Positions 29,375 to 41,600 are shown, numbered from the stretch's first letter. The stretch: 64,000 bases of DNA from Lithodes maja (GCA_037953745.1 JBAKBP010007127.1:39020-103019); one strand, 5' to 3'. The notes: generated from the letters alone by a model not told the origin. Numbers and translations are program-made.

Positions 29375-32345
29375 AATTCTATATACTCAGGCCCAATCCC
29401 CACTTTTCCTATTTTTATTTATTTATTTCCTTGGTGGTGGCCGACTCAAGGCAGAGCCAGAATAGGGACAACACAACAGAAAACAATGAACACACAAAAA
29501 CAAAATACAAATTCACACACATCTAGGTCATCCAGAAGAAGACACAGAGACCAGGGTCACCAAGGTCCCTCCAGCACTTCTCCGGCCCCCAACCACCTGG
29601 AGAGGTTCCGATCTCGGCAGGCAGACATGCAGCAGAGCGAAACCACAAGCCCGCCCACCACACTTCCAGGCGCACCCTTCATAATTATAAACCGTCTCCC
29701 CAGGCCAAGCGCCTGATGGACTATTATCTAGTCCAACTTGCGCCCGACCCCTTCCCCCAAATGACCTTGTGTTCACTCGTCTATTAACAAGCATTCTCCA
29801 TTCATTCCTGTTTATTACCACTTCCCTTGCCTGATCTATAGTCATTCCTCTATCATCCAAAGCTTGTCATACACAGTCTCTCCATCTCAATGGGGGTCTG
29901 CCTGCCCTTCTATCTCCCCTTGTATCTGACTCACATATTCTCTTTGTAAGCCTTTCATCTTCCATTCGTTCAACATGACCATACCAGCTCAGCACCCTTC
30001 CATCCACTTTGGCTGACAAATGTTCCTGCTGCCCCACTCTCCTACGTATCTCTTCATTCCTCAATTTGTCTCTACGAGTAACTCCACACATACTCCTCAA
30101 GCAGCTCATCTCCATCACATCCAGCTTTCGTCTCTCCTTTTCCTTCAGAGCCCATGTCTATGCTCCATACATCACTGTTGGCACAACAATTCCTTGATAC
30201 ATTGCACTTTTGACTTGCATTTCGAGATTTCTCATCTTCCACATACTTCCCATTGCTCCGAAAACCTTCCTTCCTTCACACACTGTCTGTTTTACCTCCA
30301 TTTCCATACCTCCACACCTGCTTATCGTTCCTCCTAGATATTTAACCCTTGTCTAGCGGGGGGTTTTGGGCTTATTTGGGCATATTCAGGCCCTCCTGAA
30401 TGATAAAAAATGTATTCAGCAAAAAACTAGGTGCTAAAAGCTTCAAAATGAGACCAGAACGAGCTACGTAGCACTCGTGGTTCTCATACAGTGGTACCAG
30501 CAACATGGGAGTTTAGCGTATAGCGGTATATTTTTCCCAGCTACGCTCACTACTGGCTACACTGCCGGCCTCTCGAGAACACAGGGAGGGTGAGTCAGTG
30601 GGCGGCGGTAGGCCCTGGGAGTCGGACGTGTGGCCCGCTGCACTCCCGGCCATTTGCACTCGATTTTAACCCTTTAAAAGCCATAATAATGCTCCTAACT
30701 TGCTGCAAATTGGTGCCCGGCTATAGCCGGGCGCCGCTCTTTAACCTCTGAAGTGCGCATGGGGGTAATTAGACACCTCTCCCTGTGCGCATGTATTTGA
30801 GGTGTTTCCGTCACTAAAATATTCATTGTACCATTAATAGCATTAATACTTATCCATATGCGCCTATTATGGGTTGATTATAAAGGTATTAACCTGAAAC
30901 AACAATAAAACGAGTGAAAACAGCATTTGGATGGTCAAAATCGGAGATATAGCCCGCGAGTTGTATAATGTATGGGTGAGGCAAGCTGCTTTCCCGCCAA
31001 TTTCCCCCAAGGCCACTGAGACACAGTCGATCGATACTCTCTCTCTCTCTCTCTTGCATTCGCTTACTATCAGTGATGACCACACCCTGCAACCGGATTT
31101 CTAATGTTAGCACGAAAATATACCTCAGAATAAGGGAATAACAGGGAAAATAGGTGATAACTGAAGGAGAGGAGGAAAGTGGGGAAGGAGGGGAGGTAGA
31201 GGACTGAGATTTTGCATGGCCCAGGGGCCAAAAAAAATAAAAAAATAAAAAAATAAAAAAAATTTTTTTTTCGTTGTTAAAAGTTGATTTTTTTTTTCTC
31301 TGACTCTTAAGAGTCTCCCCGCAGTCCGCCGGGGGAACTCTTAAGAGGGGTTAAGGGTTAAAACACTCTTCTTTTTCTAATATTTCCCCATCCAGCCTCA
31401 CATCTAGATTCACCCAATGATCACCCCTATTACACAACATTACTTTACTTTTATTGACTTTCACCTTCAATTTCCTCATCCCACAAACCACACCAAACTC
31501 TTTGACTACCCACTGCAGTTTCTCCTCAGAATCTGCCACCAACGCTGTGTCATCAGCGAACAGCAACTGATTCAACTCCCAATCTCTACCATTCTTTCCT
31601 ACTAAACCCAATCCTCTTCGCATAATTCTCATTTTCACCTCCCTCACCACACCATTCATAAACATAATAAACAGCCATGGTGACATTACACAACCCTGTC
31701 CTAAACCTACATTTATGTCAAACCATTCACTCAACTCTCCATTTCCTACTCACACACTCTGCTTCCTTCATAAAAACTTAACTGCTTTTACAAATTTCCT
31801 CCAATTTCATAAATCATTAACACCTTCCACAAATTGCTTCAAGATCCACATGATCACACGCCCAAAATATCTCCTTATGCTTCTTTAATACTTCTCGCAT
31901 AACTGTCTTACTGCAAAAATCTGATCCACGCACCCTCTTCCCCTCCTAAAACCGCACTGTTCTTCTCCTATTGCAATTTCCGTACACTTTATTATCCTCT
32001 CTATCAACACCCTACCATACAGCTTTCCAACCACTGATAGTATACTAATACCTCTATATCTTGAACACTCCTTCCGATCTCCCTTCCCCTTGTACAACGG
32101 CACAATACATGCACTCCTCCAGTCTATTGGTACCATTGACACAACAAAGCACACATTGAAGAGTCTCCCCAACCAATCTATTATCACATATCCACCTTTC
32201 TCTATACACTCCACAGCAATACCATCCAAACCTTCTGTTTTTCCCGCTATCATTTGTTTCACTGCTTCTTTCACCTCATTGTCCTCAATCCTTTCATTCA
32301 TTCCCTGCCACCTGGGTAACCTATCTGCTTCAATCACTGCTGCTC
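29375..32345 (-). pseudogene. RTE-like LINE copy 1, RT with frameshifts, split by a TTAA element
   Basis: On the minus strand, RT N-terminal motifs lie at 32337-31885 (SRYRGISIL, EEQCGFRRGRG), the palm at 31734-31351 (GLGQGCVMSPWLF, catalytic FADD in LLFADDTALVADS) and the C-terminal tail at 30118-29867 (RVLSWYGHVERM, RRAGRPPLRWRDC). Several frameshifts and stops break it, and the TTAA element at 30346-31357 separates palm from tail. A non-coding 3' portion (29480-29760) is shared with the copy at 57545-58961. The 3' end is TATA/GATA-like and not poly(A). Clade assignment is by tail motif and is tentative. Confidence 0.78.
30346..31357. mobile_element. Non-autonomous piggyBac-like element B (TTAA target duplication)
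   Basis: TTAA lies at 30342-30345 and 31358-31361; the uninterrupted homologue at about 58480 reads AGATATTTAAACACTC. Left end CCCTTGTCTAGCGGGG; right end (reverse complement) CCCTTAACCCCTCTTAAGAG. The region 30890-31215, in reverse, matches 2600-2950 of element A (TTATCACCTATTTTCCCT, CCAAATGCT, and the C-rich CTCCCCTCCTTCCCCAC). It contains perfect palindromes GCCCGGCTATAGCCGGGC (30715-30732) and GACTCTTAAGAGTC (31302-31315). No transposase frame. An inner TTAACCCTTTAAAAGCC at about 30666 may mark a nested element. Confidence 0.75.
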
Positions 32346-33199
32346 TACCATGGAAGCAAAATAATAAACACTGTTATGTTCAAAATGAACCCATCAGTAG
32401 CACCTCTGGAGATATTTTGTTTTCTTTTTTCGGACACCTATTAGTTTATTTTCATTAATATTTTTTAACTACCTTTATACAGAATATTAATATGGCGATA
32501 TGACCTGGCTGGGCCTCAAACCCGGGCAAGTAGCGCAGCAGTCAAACACCAAAAATATTAGACCAACGATGAGCTTAAAAGTGACAGTTTCATTTGGACA
32601 ATTATCTCATCCACCACCACCCGCCCGATTCATGGTCACGTAGCTTCATGTCATACACACATACCCACACGCAAACACTAGCAGCTAAGTAGCCTACTAG
32701 AGAAGGATACTTGCATAAATGTTCATTCCATCATTAGTAAGAAGTAAAGAACTCTAAATAATCGTTATGAAAGGTCAAATGGATTAGTGCAGATATATTT
32801 TAAGAATATTACGAAATTCCTATTATGTTTACAAACCATGTGTGCGCTGTACTCTCTCTGCATTCCTATCTGAAATGTTAGGGTTCTAATCCTACTGGTG
32901 TCGGTAGATTTTTCGGGTACATTATTGGTTATAGTGAAAGATTATAATTTAGCACATTAATACCATTTGTGAATTGTAGCCACGATGATAATGATGGAGT
33001 GGAGATTCATTTATTGTGTATTCTAGAGAAAATATTAACAGGACAGTCTACAGGCATTAAAATGTTACTACTCTTTTGCTCAAGCAAACTGTTGTATTAT
33101 CTGCATTTGAAGGACAGCACCTCAATCCATGCCATCACAACCGGAGCTAACATGTAAACCTAGAGTGTCGGCGGTGTGACGGTGGCCATGTTGAAACTT
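32346..33199. other. Intergenic, tRNA-like remnants
   Basis: No gene seen. A minus-strand B-box-like stretch (CCCGGGTTTGAGGCCC) is at about 32509-32530, and GGGTTCTAATCCTACTGG at 32880-32897 is another. Both look like decayed SINEs. AT-rich otherwise. Confidence 0.45.
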
Positions 33200-33390
33200 C
33201 CAGATTTCCTGAAGCCCCACCAACTCTGGCCGTTACCCAGCCTTGACCGACCTTAATCTCGCTCTTAAGCAAATCAGTCGAAAAGTTGGCCATGGAAAAT
33301 GGTCCAACTTTCTACCCCTGGATGGGAGTAGAGCGCCTCCATATTGGTTTCCTGATGAGGCAATATATCCCGGTGAGTTGCCGCTCTCAG
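33200..33390 (+). other. Unassigned short open frame, possible exon or element fragment
   Basis: From about 33215 a frame reads on through LALKQISRKVGHGKWSNF and APPYWFPDEAIYPG before entering the minisatellite. The composition is protein-like and unlike the surrounding repeats, with no low-complexity bias. A donor-like CCCGGTGAGTTG follows at about 33370, and TTACCCAG at 33233-33240 could be an acceptor. I do not recognise the family. It may be one exon of a host gene, a fragment of an unnamed element, or chance. Confidence 0.3.
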
Positions 33391-33395
33391 AAATA

Positions 33396-33945
33396 GTTGA
33401 GGTGTGTTTGTTATGTATGTATATGTTGGTTAGGGCATTAGTTGAGGTGTGTTTGTTATGTATGTATATGTTGGTTAGGGCATAGTTGAGGTGTGTTTGT
33501 TATGTATGTATATGTTGGTTAGGGCATTAGTTGAGGTGTGTTTGTTATGTATGTATATGTTGGTTAGGGCATAGTTGAGGTGTGTTTGTTATGTATGTAT
33601 ATGTTGGTTAGGGCATTAGTTGAGGTGTGTTTGTTATGTATGTATATGTTGGTTAGGGCATTAGTTGAGGTGTGTTTGTTATGTATGTATATGTTGGTTA
33701 GGGCATAGTTGAGGTGTGTTTGTTATGTATGTATATGTTGGTTAGGGCATTAGTTGAGGTGTGTTTGTTATGCATGTATATGTTGGTTAGGGCAGAAATA
33801 GTTGAGGTGTGTTTGTTATGTATGTATATGTTGGTTAGGGCATTAGTTGAGGTGTGTTTGTTATGTATGTATATGTTGGTTAGGGCAGAAATAGTTGAGG
33901 TGTGTTTGTTATGTATGTACAGTATATGTTGGTTAGGGCATTCAC
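33396..33945 (+). repeat. Minisatellite of 12 units, 43-48 bp
   Basis: Unit: GTTGAGGTGTGTTTGTTATG plus TATGTATATGTTGGTTAGGGCA, ending TTA, TA or GAAATA. TTGGTTAGGGCA occurs 12 times. The unit-end variants (CATTA, CATA, CAGAAATA) alternate, suggesting growth as higher-order pairs. Frames through it (VCLLCMYMLVRA repeats) are artefacts. Confidence 0.9.
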
Positions 33946-34369
33946 ACTCAAACTAACTCAAATGTTCTAATAATGTACATTATAGATATTATATTGTTTT
34001 TGTTTCGTTTTGTTTTTAGAGTTGTCCACATGCAGCCATCCGTGTATGCAAATAAGAATAGTATGCTAGACTTATATGATTAGTATGTAATAAAGCAAGT
34101 TAATTGATGATGTACATTTCTTACTGCATAGCAAACTATATTTTTAAAGAAATTGTATTATATGCTCTTCCGTGCCATGTAATCATGGAATGGGTACGAA
34201 TTTATATGGGTGATTGTAAAAGATAGATTAGCGTAAGTGACAATATTATTTGAGGTTTACCTCATAAGCTGCCAGGCCAGGGTTTACAATACAAGTTGAG
34301 AGAAAACCCATCCTGTAATAACTGTTAAATTATAGTATCTTGGGGTAAGGTTTACTGGAGAGAGGATGG
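33946..34369. other. Intergenic, nothing recognised
   Basis: AT-rich single-copy-looking sequence between two tandem repeats, with no frame, terminal repeat or tRNA-like box that I can support. Confidence 0.5.
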
Positions 34370-35260
34370 GAAGTAACGCCTAGTGGTTGTGTAAAACTGA
34401 GATAATAAGGTAGGATTGGAACTGCGTAAACAAAGAGGTGGGGACAAAATTAGTGGGATATGAAAATATGTTACTAAAAAAAGGAGAAACTTCAAGGAAG
34501 GGAGTGGCTTTTAAAAGGAATGGTGACAATCTATGTGTTATTAATTTCACCCCAACACCAAACACCTCCAATGAAACTAATGAAAGCATATATGTGATTC
34601 ACCGGGATTCGAACCTGGGTTATGACACACAGATTTTTAAACACTCTGACCATTAAACCACCAAGACGGTTAAAGGTTTATGCACAAGCCTACGACTTAT
34701 TATCCATTCTCGAAAGAAAGGTAGTAAGAACGAAACAGGAGAGGTGTAAGTAATGGGGTGGCACAAGAAAAGGGGTGATTACAAATAAAGGTGTAGTTCA
34801 AGGAATGCTGGTACTATATAAATAGTGTCAGGAAATGTAATTATTATAAACAGGAATAAGAAAGATGGCAACTAAAGCAAGGGTGGAGAACGAAATAACT
34901 CCGGAATAAAAGGTGGCTCAAGAAAGGGAGTGGCACAACTAAAGGAGTATATGAATATGAGCAATGTCAAAAAAAAAGTGGGGGGGGTTGACTCGAGTGA
35001 GGTGTTGACTCATAATGATGTGTGACAGAAATAAAGAAAAGGGTTGATTCCAGAAAGAGAGTGACTCAAGAAAGGTAGTGACTCAACGCAGGAAGTTGCA
35101 CTAAACGGGAACAGTTCAACAAAGAGCAACTCAAGAAAATGTGTGATTTGATATAGGGAGTTCTGAATAAAGGGTGTTGGGAGGGATAGGGAGTGGCTTA
35201 AGAGAAGGATTGGTTCTAGTAAACGATTGACTCTAGATAGAAACTGATTCTAGAGAAGAA
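34370..35260. repeat. Decayed minisatellite of about 20-bp units, interrupted by a SINE
   Basis: Loose repeats of GTGGCTCAAGAAAGGGA and variants (GTGACTCAAGAAAGGTA, GTGGCACAAGAAAAGG, GTTGATTCCAGAAAGAGA) run for about 0.9 kb with spacing of roughly 18-24 bp. Divergence is high, so the array is old. The SINE at 34545-34720 interrupts it. Confidence 0.55.
34545..34720 (-). mobile_element. tRNA-derived SINE (family 1), copy 2
   Basis: Minus strand: CGTAGGCTTGTGCATAAACC, GTCTTGGTGGTTTAATGGTC (A-box region), AACCCAGGTTCGAATCCCGG (B box at 34605-34615), then a tail through GGAGGTGTTTGGTGTTGGGG. Colinear with the copy at 35640-35812. Confidence 0.75.
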
Positions 35261-35639
35261 GGTGAAAGGAAGGGTGCGGGGAAAATAGTGGGGGGGGACA
35301 AAAAGGATGCTGGAAAAAATAAGTTTGGTGAAAAAGAGAAAAAAACAAAAAGTGGTGCGACGAAATAGAGGTACTGTAGAAAGAAATGACGAGGGAAAAG
35401 AATAAAGAATGTTGAGAAAAGAAATGTAAGAAAGGGAACAACATAAGCCAAGAATAAATCATGGATGACCTCAAGCGCAAGTGTGAGAGAGGGATGGAAT
35501 TTATGAGCTAGTGTGAGTGAGTGCACGCGTCTATGTGAGTGAATGTGTTTTCGCAGAATTTTGTCCACGCTTTTACCCAGAGAGAATGTATAGTAGAGGG
35601 GTGTCTTCCTAAGTACTCTATTAATCTATATTTTATTAA
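35261..35639. other. Purine-rich spacer
   Basis: A- and G-rich plus strand between the decayed minisatellite and the next SINE. Minus-strand frames rich in Phe/Ser/Leu reflect composition only. No feature supported. Confidence 0.5.
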
Positions 35640-35812
35640 TTTCACCACAACACCAAACACCCCCAATGAAATCAATTAAAGTATATATGTGCTCCAACGG
35701 GATTCGAACCTGGGTTATCACACACAGATTATTGCCACCTTAACCATTACACCACCAGGACGGTTAAAGGTTTATGCACACGCCTACGACGTATTATCCA
35801 TTCTCGAATACT
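35640..35812 (-). mobile_element. tRNA-derived SINE (family 1), copy 3
   Basis: Minus strand: CGTAGGCGTGTGCATAAACC head, GTCCTGGTGGTGTAATGGTT (A box), AACCCAGGTTCGAATCCCGT (B box at about 35700-35710), tail through GGGGGTGTTTGGTGTTGTGG. This is the best-preserved member here: both pol III boxes are intact. Confidence 0.8.
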
Positions 35813-36027
35813 GGATATTAATCTAATCATGTTCATATTCCCAACCGCGCTATGGTAGGCCTAATGTTTAAGTGAGAGGAAGGTAAAAAGGTGACTATAA
35901 ACGTTGCCAGCTACCCTTTTTCGACATATTTTATCAGCGCCATCTATTGCAGGGTTCCAGAACTACTCATAGTGATTAAAACTATGGATGTATCCTCCAT
36001 TTTCCGTTTATTTTTATTACGTACCCT

Positions 36028-36075
<48 letters not shown>

Positions 36076-36084
<9 letters not shown>

Positions 36085-36606
36085 TTTAAGAGACAATGAG
36101 GAAGGAAAAACACAGATAAAACTAAAAGGTCCATGTGCCTAAAGGCATCCTCCATTCATAAAATGTTTGTAACAACTGGATTTAAACATTTGTAGATTGT
36201 AAGTTTGTGGAAAGCAATTCGAGGGAAGTGAATTCCAAAGAGTAGTAGCTCTGGGGATAAATGAATTCTGATAAGCAGAAGTTCTGCATTGTGGAGGAGA
36301 AAGTGTAAATTCATGGGCGCTCTCAGCTGCCCTAGTTCTACGGGGAAAGATGTGGAGAGGCGGCACAATTGAAGCAAGTTCCTCGGAACAATTGCTGTGA
36401 AAATATCTGTAGAATAATGCAAGGGATGCAACGTTTCTTCGTATGGATAATGTAGGAAGGTCCTGTGTGATTGCAGGGTTATTGATTAATCTAATAGCTT
36501 TATTTTGAATTTTGTCCAACTGCTTCAATGCAACCACTCCACTTCCACCCCACAGAGGTGAACAGTAATCCATCTGAGAACGCACATGACTTTTATATAT
36601 TACTGC
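36076..36606 (-). pseudogene. Jockey-like LINE 3' fragment, cut by the Gmr1-like copy 2 LTR
   Basis: Minus strand from 36606 to a poly(A) tail (T run at about 36076-36088). The frame contains VRSQMDYCSPLWGG, IRLINNPAITQDLP, RRNVASLALFYRYF and TTLWNSLPSNCFP, the RT-tail pattern of jockey-like elements. It is intact to MNGGCL near 36145 but lacks everything upstream of the LTR junction. The missing part does not appear right of the LTR element at 45823. Confidence 0.8.
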
Positions 36607-38390
36607 TGTGACGCACCCAGTGCGTGGCAACGTAACCTGATTGTACTCCTTGGTACTCCACTGTACCGCCACGGTACCGCGCTGTACCGTGCTGGCTGCT
36701 TATATTGAGTGTGACAACGTATAACTATGTTCTTTGTATCTCTGCAAAGGTCTCGTCATTTGCTAACCAGTGGTGGGTTTTGTTTTAAGCCATGTCGAGA
36801 CCTTCCATTTAATATGTAGTATCAATAGAGAAGTTGATAGATAAGACAATGGGAATTCAGAGAGAGAGAGTGAGTTAGTTTTCAGAGCGAGAGGGTAGTG
36901 GTTGCCAGACGTATGGACCGGTTGGCAGCCTTGCGCTTATAGCTAGGTGCGACAGGGTTGGTAGTCCATTGCCGCCTGCCTATGCTGCCTGGGTTGCCCA
37001 TGTTGTCGTACTGCACATTGCATGGAGGCTCGCTGTGTGCTCTATGACCAGGTTGCCTAGAACCTTTGAGATTCTAACATCCCTTGCCCTCTCTCCCAAC
37101 TTCTCACGGTTGCACTCTTTCTCTCTGACGACATTACTCTCATTTCATTCTTCTCTCTATTTAAATGCATAACCTTCCCTTGAGGTCCTAAAGGAGTTTC
37201 AGCACTCACCTCTCGTATTACTCTTAGGACAAGCATATATTTACATGTATTAGATTTAAGGGGTTAATGTGAACAGCGATCTTCTTGATGAGGATAGTTG
37301 GTGAACGTTCTACATGTTCACGAGTTATATGCCCAGCTCATCATCCAATTTGTGACTAGACTAGTGCCATGTGTAAGAGCCCGACCATGCCCAGGAGTTG
37401 TCTGTAGAGGGGCGAGGACTTAGCCTTGATTTGCCTACCGAGCCAGGAGCGAGTGTAGTACCAGAGACTACAGCTCGCTCGTAGTGCCGGTATAGTAGAG
37501 TAACGTAATTTATCTGTCCTTGTGTTCTCTGCAGTCTTTTCCTGGGTTCTCGCTTTCGGTGCTGGGACTCGTTGTTCCTGTGACTTGGCCTGCTAGCTAG
37601 AATACATGGGGATGATGAGTGGGTTATATCTTTATTTTACTATGCATTGCAGCTCTCTTTAAGTTTATGTATGTAACACTTTACAATACACATTACTCAC
37701 ACACAAGACAACACTATTAATACTTTCATGTATCAATTAACTGCACTGTCGTTTTGCTGCTGTGTCCGGAGTTCCGTTGCGTAGGGCGCATACGGACTCA
37801 GAGGGGAGACAGAGTGAGAGAAGCGAAGTAGCCTATGCGGTAGTAGGCTACCGGCGCAGTACTGTTGCCTGCAACCTTTTAGTTATTCCAAGTATAGATT
37901 CATTATTACAATAAGTGACTACTATTTATGTTCCTTCCATGTGTATTATTAGGTATCTACTGGATCATGAACATCTTGTATGCTACATGCTAGTGCATGT
38001 TAGTAGGGGACAGTTATTCTAGTGCACGCGCTTTCAAGTAGGCGTGTACATTTGTCATTTAGCATTTCACTGTCATACCTTTAGCCTGCTTCTATTCTAC
38101 ATTATTAGAGGCTTAATATTAACGTAGTTTCTTGAGTATTGCATTTCTTTAGTAATAACGTAACCTATAAATGTCTGAGGGAGTTTAGCCTCATAGCCTA
38201 CCCCTGTTGTACACTTTCGCCGAGTTAAGGTACCTCGTTACCATAGACGATAACTCTGTAGGGCGTTGGTGCTTTTGTTGTCTGGAGCATATAGTATTTG
38301 GGACTGGAATCGAGCGTGTCGTTGTCACATAAGCCATTTCTGTCCTACGATCAAGAATCCCGAATATGTATTGCCGATCCAGCCGTAACA
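36607..38390 (+). repeat. 5' LTR of copy 2
   Basis: 1784 bp, TGTGACGCAC to CCGTAACA. It lacks about 24 bp (GCGGTGCGCCACGCTGCC and neighbouring bases) after GAGAGGGTAG that the other three LTRs have. It shares the ACGGTACCGCG variant near its start with the copy 2 3' LTR, whereas copy 1 LTRs read CCGTACCACTG. Confidence 0.92.
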
Positions 38391-38393
38391 AAA

Positions 38394-38413
38394 TGGCGAC
38401 CTTGCCAGGATTC
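38394..38413 (+). promoter_or_regulatory. Primer binding site of copy 2
   Basis: TGGCGACCTTGCCAGGATTC begins three bases after the LTR. It would pair with a tRNA ending GGTCGCCA; a tRNA-Arg-like primer is inferred from similarity to other gypsy elements with TGGCGACC. Confidence 0.65.
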
Positions 38414-38633
38414 AGTAGTATCCTATCACATGTTTTTTTGGAGAACTATTCTATGCTACCTAGTAGAGCTGGCTAGAATTTTCTTGCATATTGGAGGAAT
38501 TTTTATTGTGTCATTATTGTATTGGTGGACTTGCAGATTGTTTCGTTGGGGGTGTCTAGAGTAGAGTCATTCAAGCATCTTTAACATTTTGTGAGTCGAG
38601 ACTGCAATTAGTAATAAGCACTTCTTTTTTTTT

Positions 38634-41600
38634 ATGAACAGCAATTGTATAACCAGCACTATGTCTAATGACTCATCATTTACGGGGGAGGATAACACGG
38701 TACAGCCTCGTAACCAGCAAGTACAACAGATGTTTAGGGAGGGGAGTGTTATAAGTGGAGAGAGGGATGCCCGGGCATTTTTGCAGACACCTTTGACCGA
38801 ACAGCGCCTGCAGGCTATTGATTGTTACGGTCTTCGCTGTTTAGCCACGGTTTTGGGGCGGGACTGTCCTGACAGTTGGCCCAAGAAGAATTTGGTGGCA
38901 TGTTTGTTGGGTGATGGCGATGGGGCGGTGGGTGGAGTGGGGTCTTGGGGGGTTCCCTCCAAGCCTCCATTCCACTCTACCCCTGAGCTGGGCCCTCAGC
39001 CAGCGAGTCTTAGCACGATGCAGCAGGAGGGTTCTCAAGGGCAAGCTGGCTTACCCGTAAACACGTCTCGGTGTGGATCCCCCATTTTGTGCTCTCCCCC
39101 CCCAGGCCTGTCTCCTGAGATGTTATTCCAGCTAGAACTAGCTAAGTTTAAGCTGCAGGAGACTCAGATACAACAGGCTAGTATAGAACGCATAGAGGTT
39201 GCTAGAATCCAAGCCAATCAGGATGCAACCAGGTACCAGGCTGAAATGGATGTCGAGAAGTCTAGAGTAGAGACCACGGGGCGTCATCTCGGTGGTGGGC
39301 ACCGGGTTACAGACTCACTTTCGCATTTAATTAAGTTAGTACCCGCATTTGATGAGACAGCAGTGACTGAGTTTTTTGCTCGTTTCGAAAAGAAGTGTCG
39401 TGAGTATGACTGGCCGGAGGTTAAATGGGCAGCATTAGTTTCATCACGTCTAGTGGGTAAGGGGTTGAAAGCCTACGATGCACTGTCACTGGACGAGAGT
39501 GTAGTGTATGGACTGGTGAAGGAGGCTGTGCTCCGGGCCTACGAACTGCAACCCGAAACTTATAGATTGAAGTTCCGTGGCGTGAATAAGAAGAGCGACG
39601 TCAGTTTTATGGAGCACGCACAGGACTTAACAGATGCAGGTAATAACTGGTTTCGGTCCGAGCACGCAGAGTCGGCTGAGGAAATTAAGCAACTTTTCTA
39701 TCTGGAACAGTTTTACAAATGTACTGGAACCGATCTAACGCTGAACATTAAGGAAAAATGTCCCAAGACAGTAGAGGAGGCTGCCAAGATGGCAGACCTC
39801 AGATTATCATTGATTCGTGGTTGCGGTGCCGCTCAGAGGGCTGAGTCAGGGCAGATGGGGCGCTATACCCCACCCACCAGAGTTTTCGATAATAACAAAT
39901 CCTATGACACACATAACCACACTAAATGCATTGCACCTAATAACACCTACAAACACAAGCCTCTCCCGTTTACTAAAGGTCAGGCCCCTTCTTCGCCCGC
40001 ACAAGGGAAGAAGCCCATTGGGGATGTGAAATGTTACAAATGTCAGAAGCTAGGCCATTATTCACGTGAGTGCCCTAGTAACACTCCCGCTAAGCCGGTG
40101 TCATTGGTTCACAGTATCGGTGTGTCTCTGAAGGCTGCAGCAACTGCCCGGGGTAGGTTGTCAGCAGCTGAGGCACACGCGGTAAAGAAGCGTACGGAAG
40201 GCTCGACACCTGTCCGGGACACTTTCTGTAGCCATCGGGGACACGGGTTTGTGAGCTGGGGGAGTGAACTACGGAGGGTTGACTTGCTGAGGGATACGGG
40301 GGCTTCGCAAACTTTGTTGAGGAACTTCACAGGGAAACCGATAAATGCGGCCAGAGTTGTTGTGGTGCAGGGTATAAATGCTACGAGGTCATACCCACTT
40401 GTGAGGTTGGAGTTGAGAGTGGGAGAGGTGTGCAGGGAGCTGGATGTAGGGATCGTTGAGTGTTTGCCAGTTGAGGGCGTCGACCTTCTTCTCGGCAACG
40501 ACTTTGCGGTGCCCACTTCCGGGACTCCACCCTTAGTCGTTGCCGAGAGGGCGGCCGACGTGGATGGTGAGAATCGGGAATGGGTTGGGAGGTGCCAACA
40601 GGATGAGATGGCCTGTGTGGTAACCCGATCTCGCTCTGCGGCTCCTGCACAGCCTAGCACTCAACCTCGGGGACAGTGGAGGAAGGATCAGGAGAAGGTT
40701 GCTAAGGGCAGGAAAAGGGACATTGATTCTGCTGCACTTCTCGGTGATTCGGTACTTGGACCTATAATAAACACGGGAGTTGACTCTGGCCCAGATATGG
40801 TGTGTAACAAGGCAGAGTTGGGTAAGACTTCGCGTGAGGCAAGAGCTGTAGCGAGAGCCACTAAGGCAGTAGAGCCTACTAGCCGGGGTAATGTCTTATT
40901 ACAAAACCATCTTGATGCATTGACGCCCAGGGACATTAGTGAGCAGCAGCTGCAAGACGCTAGCCTAGCTCGTTATAGCAATGGTGCCATAGAGTTGGAG
41001 GAAGATGGGGATGCGAAGCCGGGAGATTTCTTTAGGCTCAACAGGATATTGTACCGCAGATTTCTAGACCCCAAATCGAAGTGGGAGGGCGGTGCGAGGG
41101 TAGTAGACCAGGTGGTTGTTCCAAATAAGTATAGAGAGTCCTTATTGTGTCTGGCGCATGATGTGCCGGTGGCGGGTCATTTGGGGGTAACAAAAACATT
41201 GGCGGCATTGGGCAGGTTTTTCTGGTGGCCTGGGGTCAAGGCTGATGTCTGTGCATGGGTGGCTGGGTGTGCGACCTGCCAGACAACGGGGAAGCCTAAC
41301 CAGACAATCCCGAAGGCACCTTTGTTTCCCATACCTGTCACCGGGCCTCCGTTCAGCAAAGTTGTAGTAGATTTGGTTGGCCCTTTCCCGCCTACTAGTA
41401 GTGGCAATAAATTCCTGTTGACAATCATGGATGTGGCTACGAGATACCCGGACGCATACCCCATGAGAAACGGCTCGGCAAAGGCAGTTGTTAAAAACTT
41501 ATTATTGTTCTGTTCCCGTTATGGATTTCCACGTGAGGTGCAGTCAGACCAGGGGAGCAATTTTACATCCAAATTGTTCAAGCAAACCCTTCAGTTGCAC

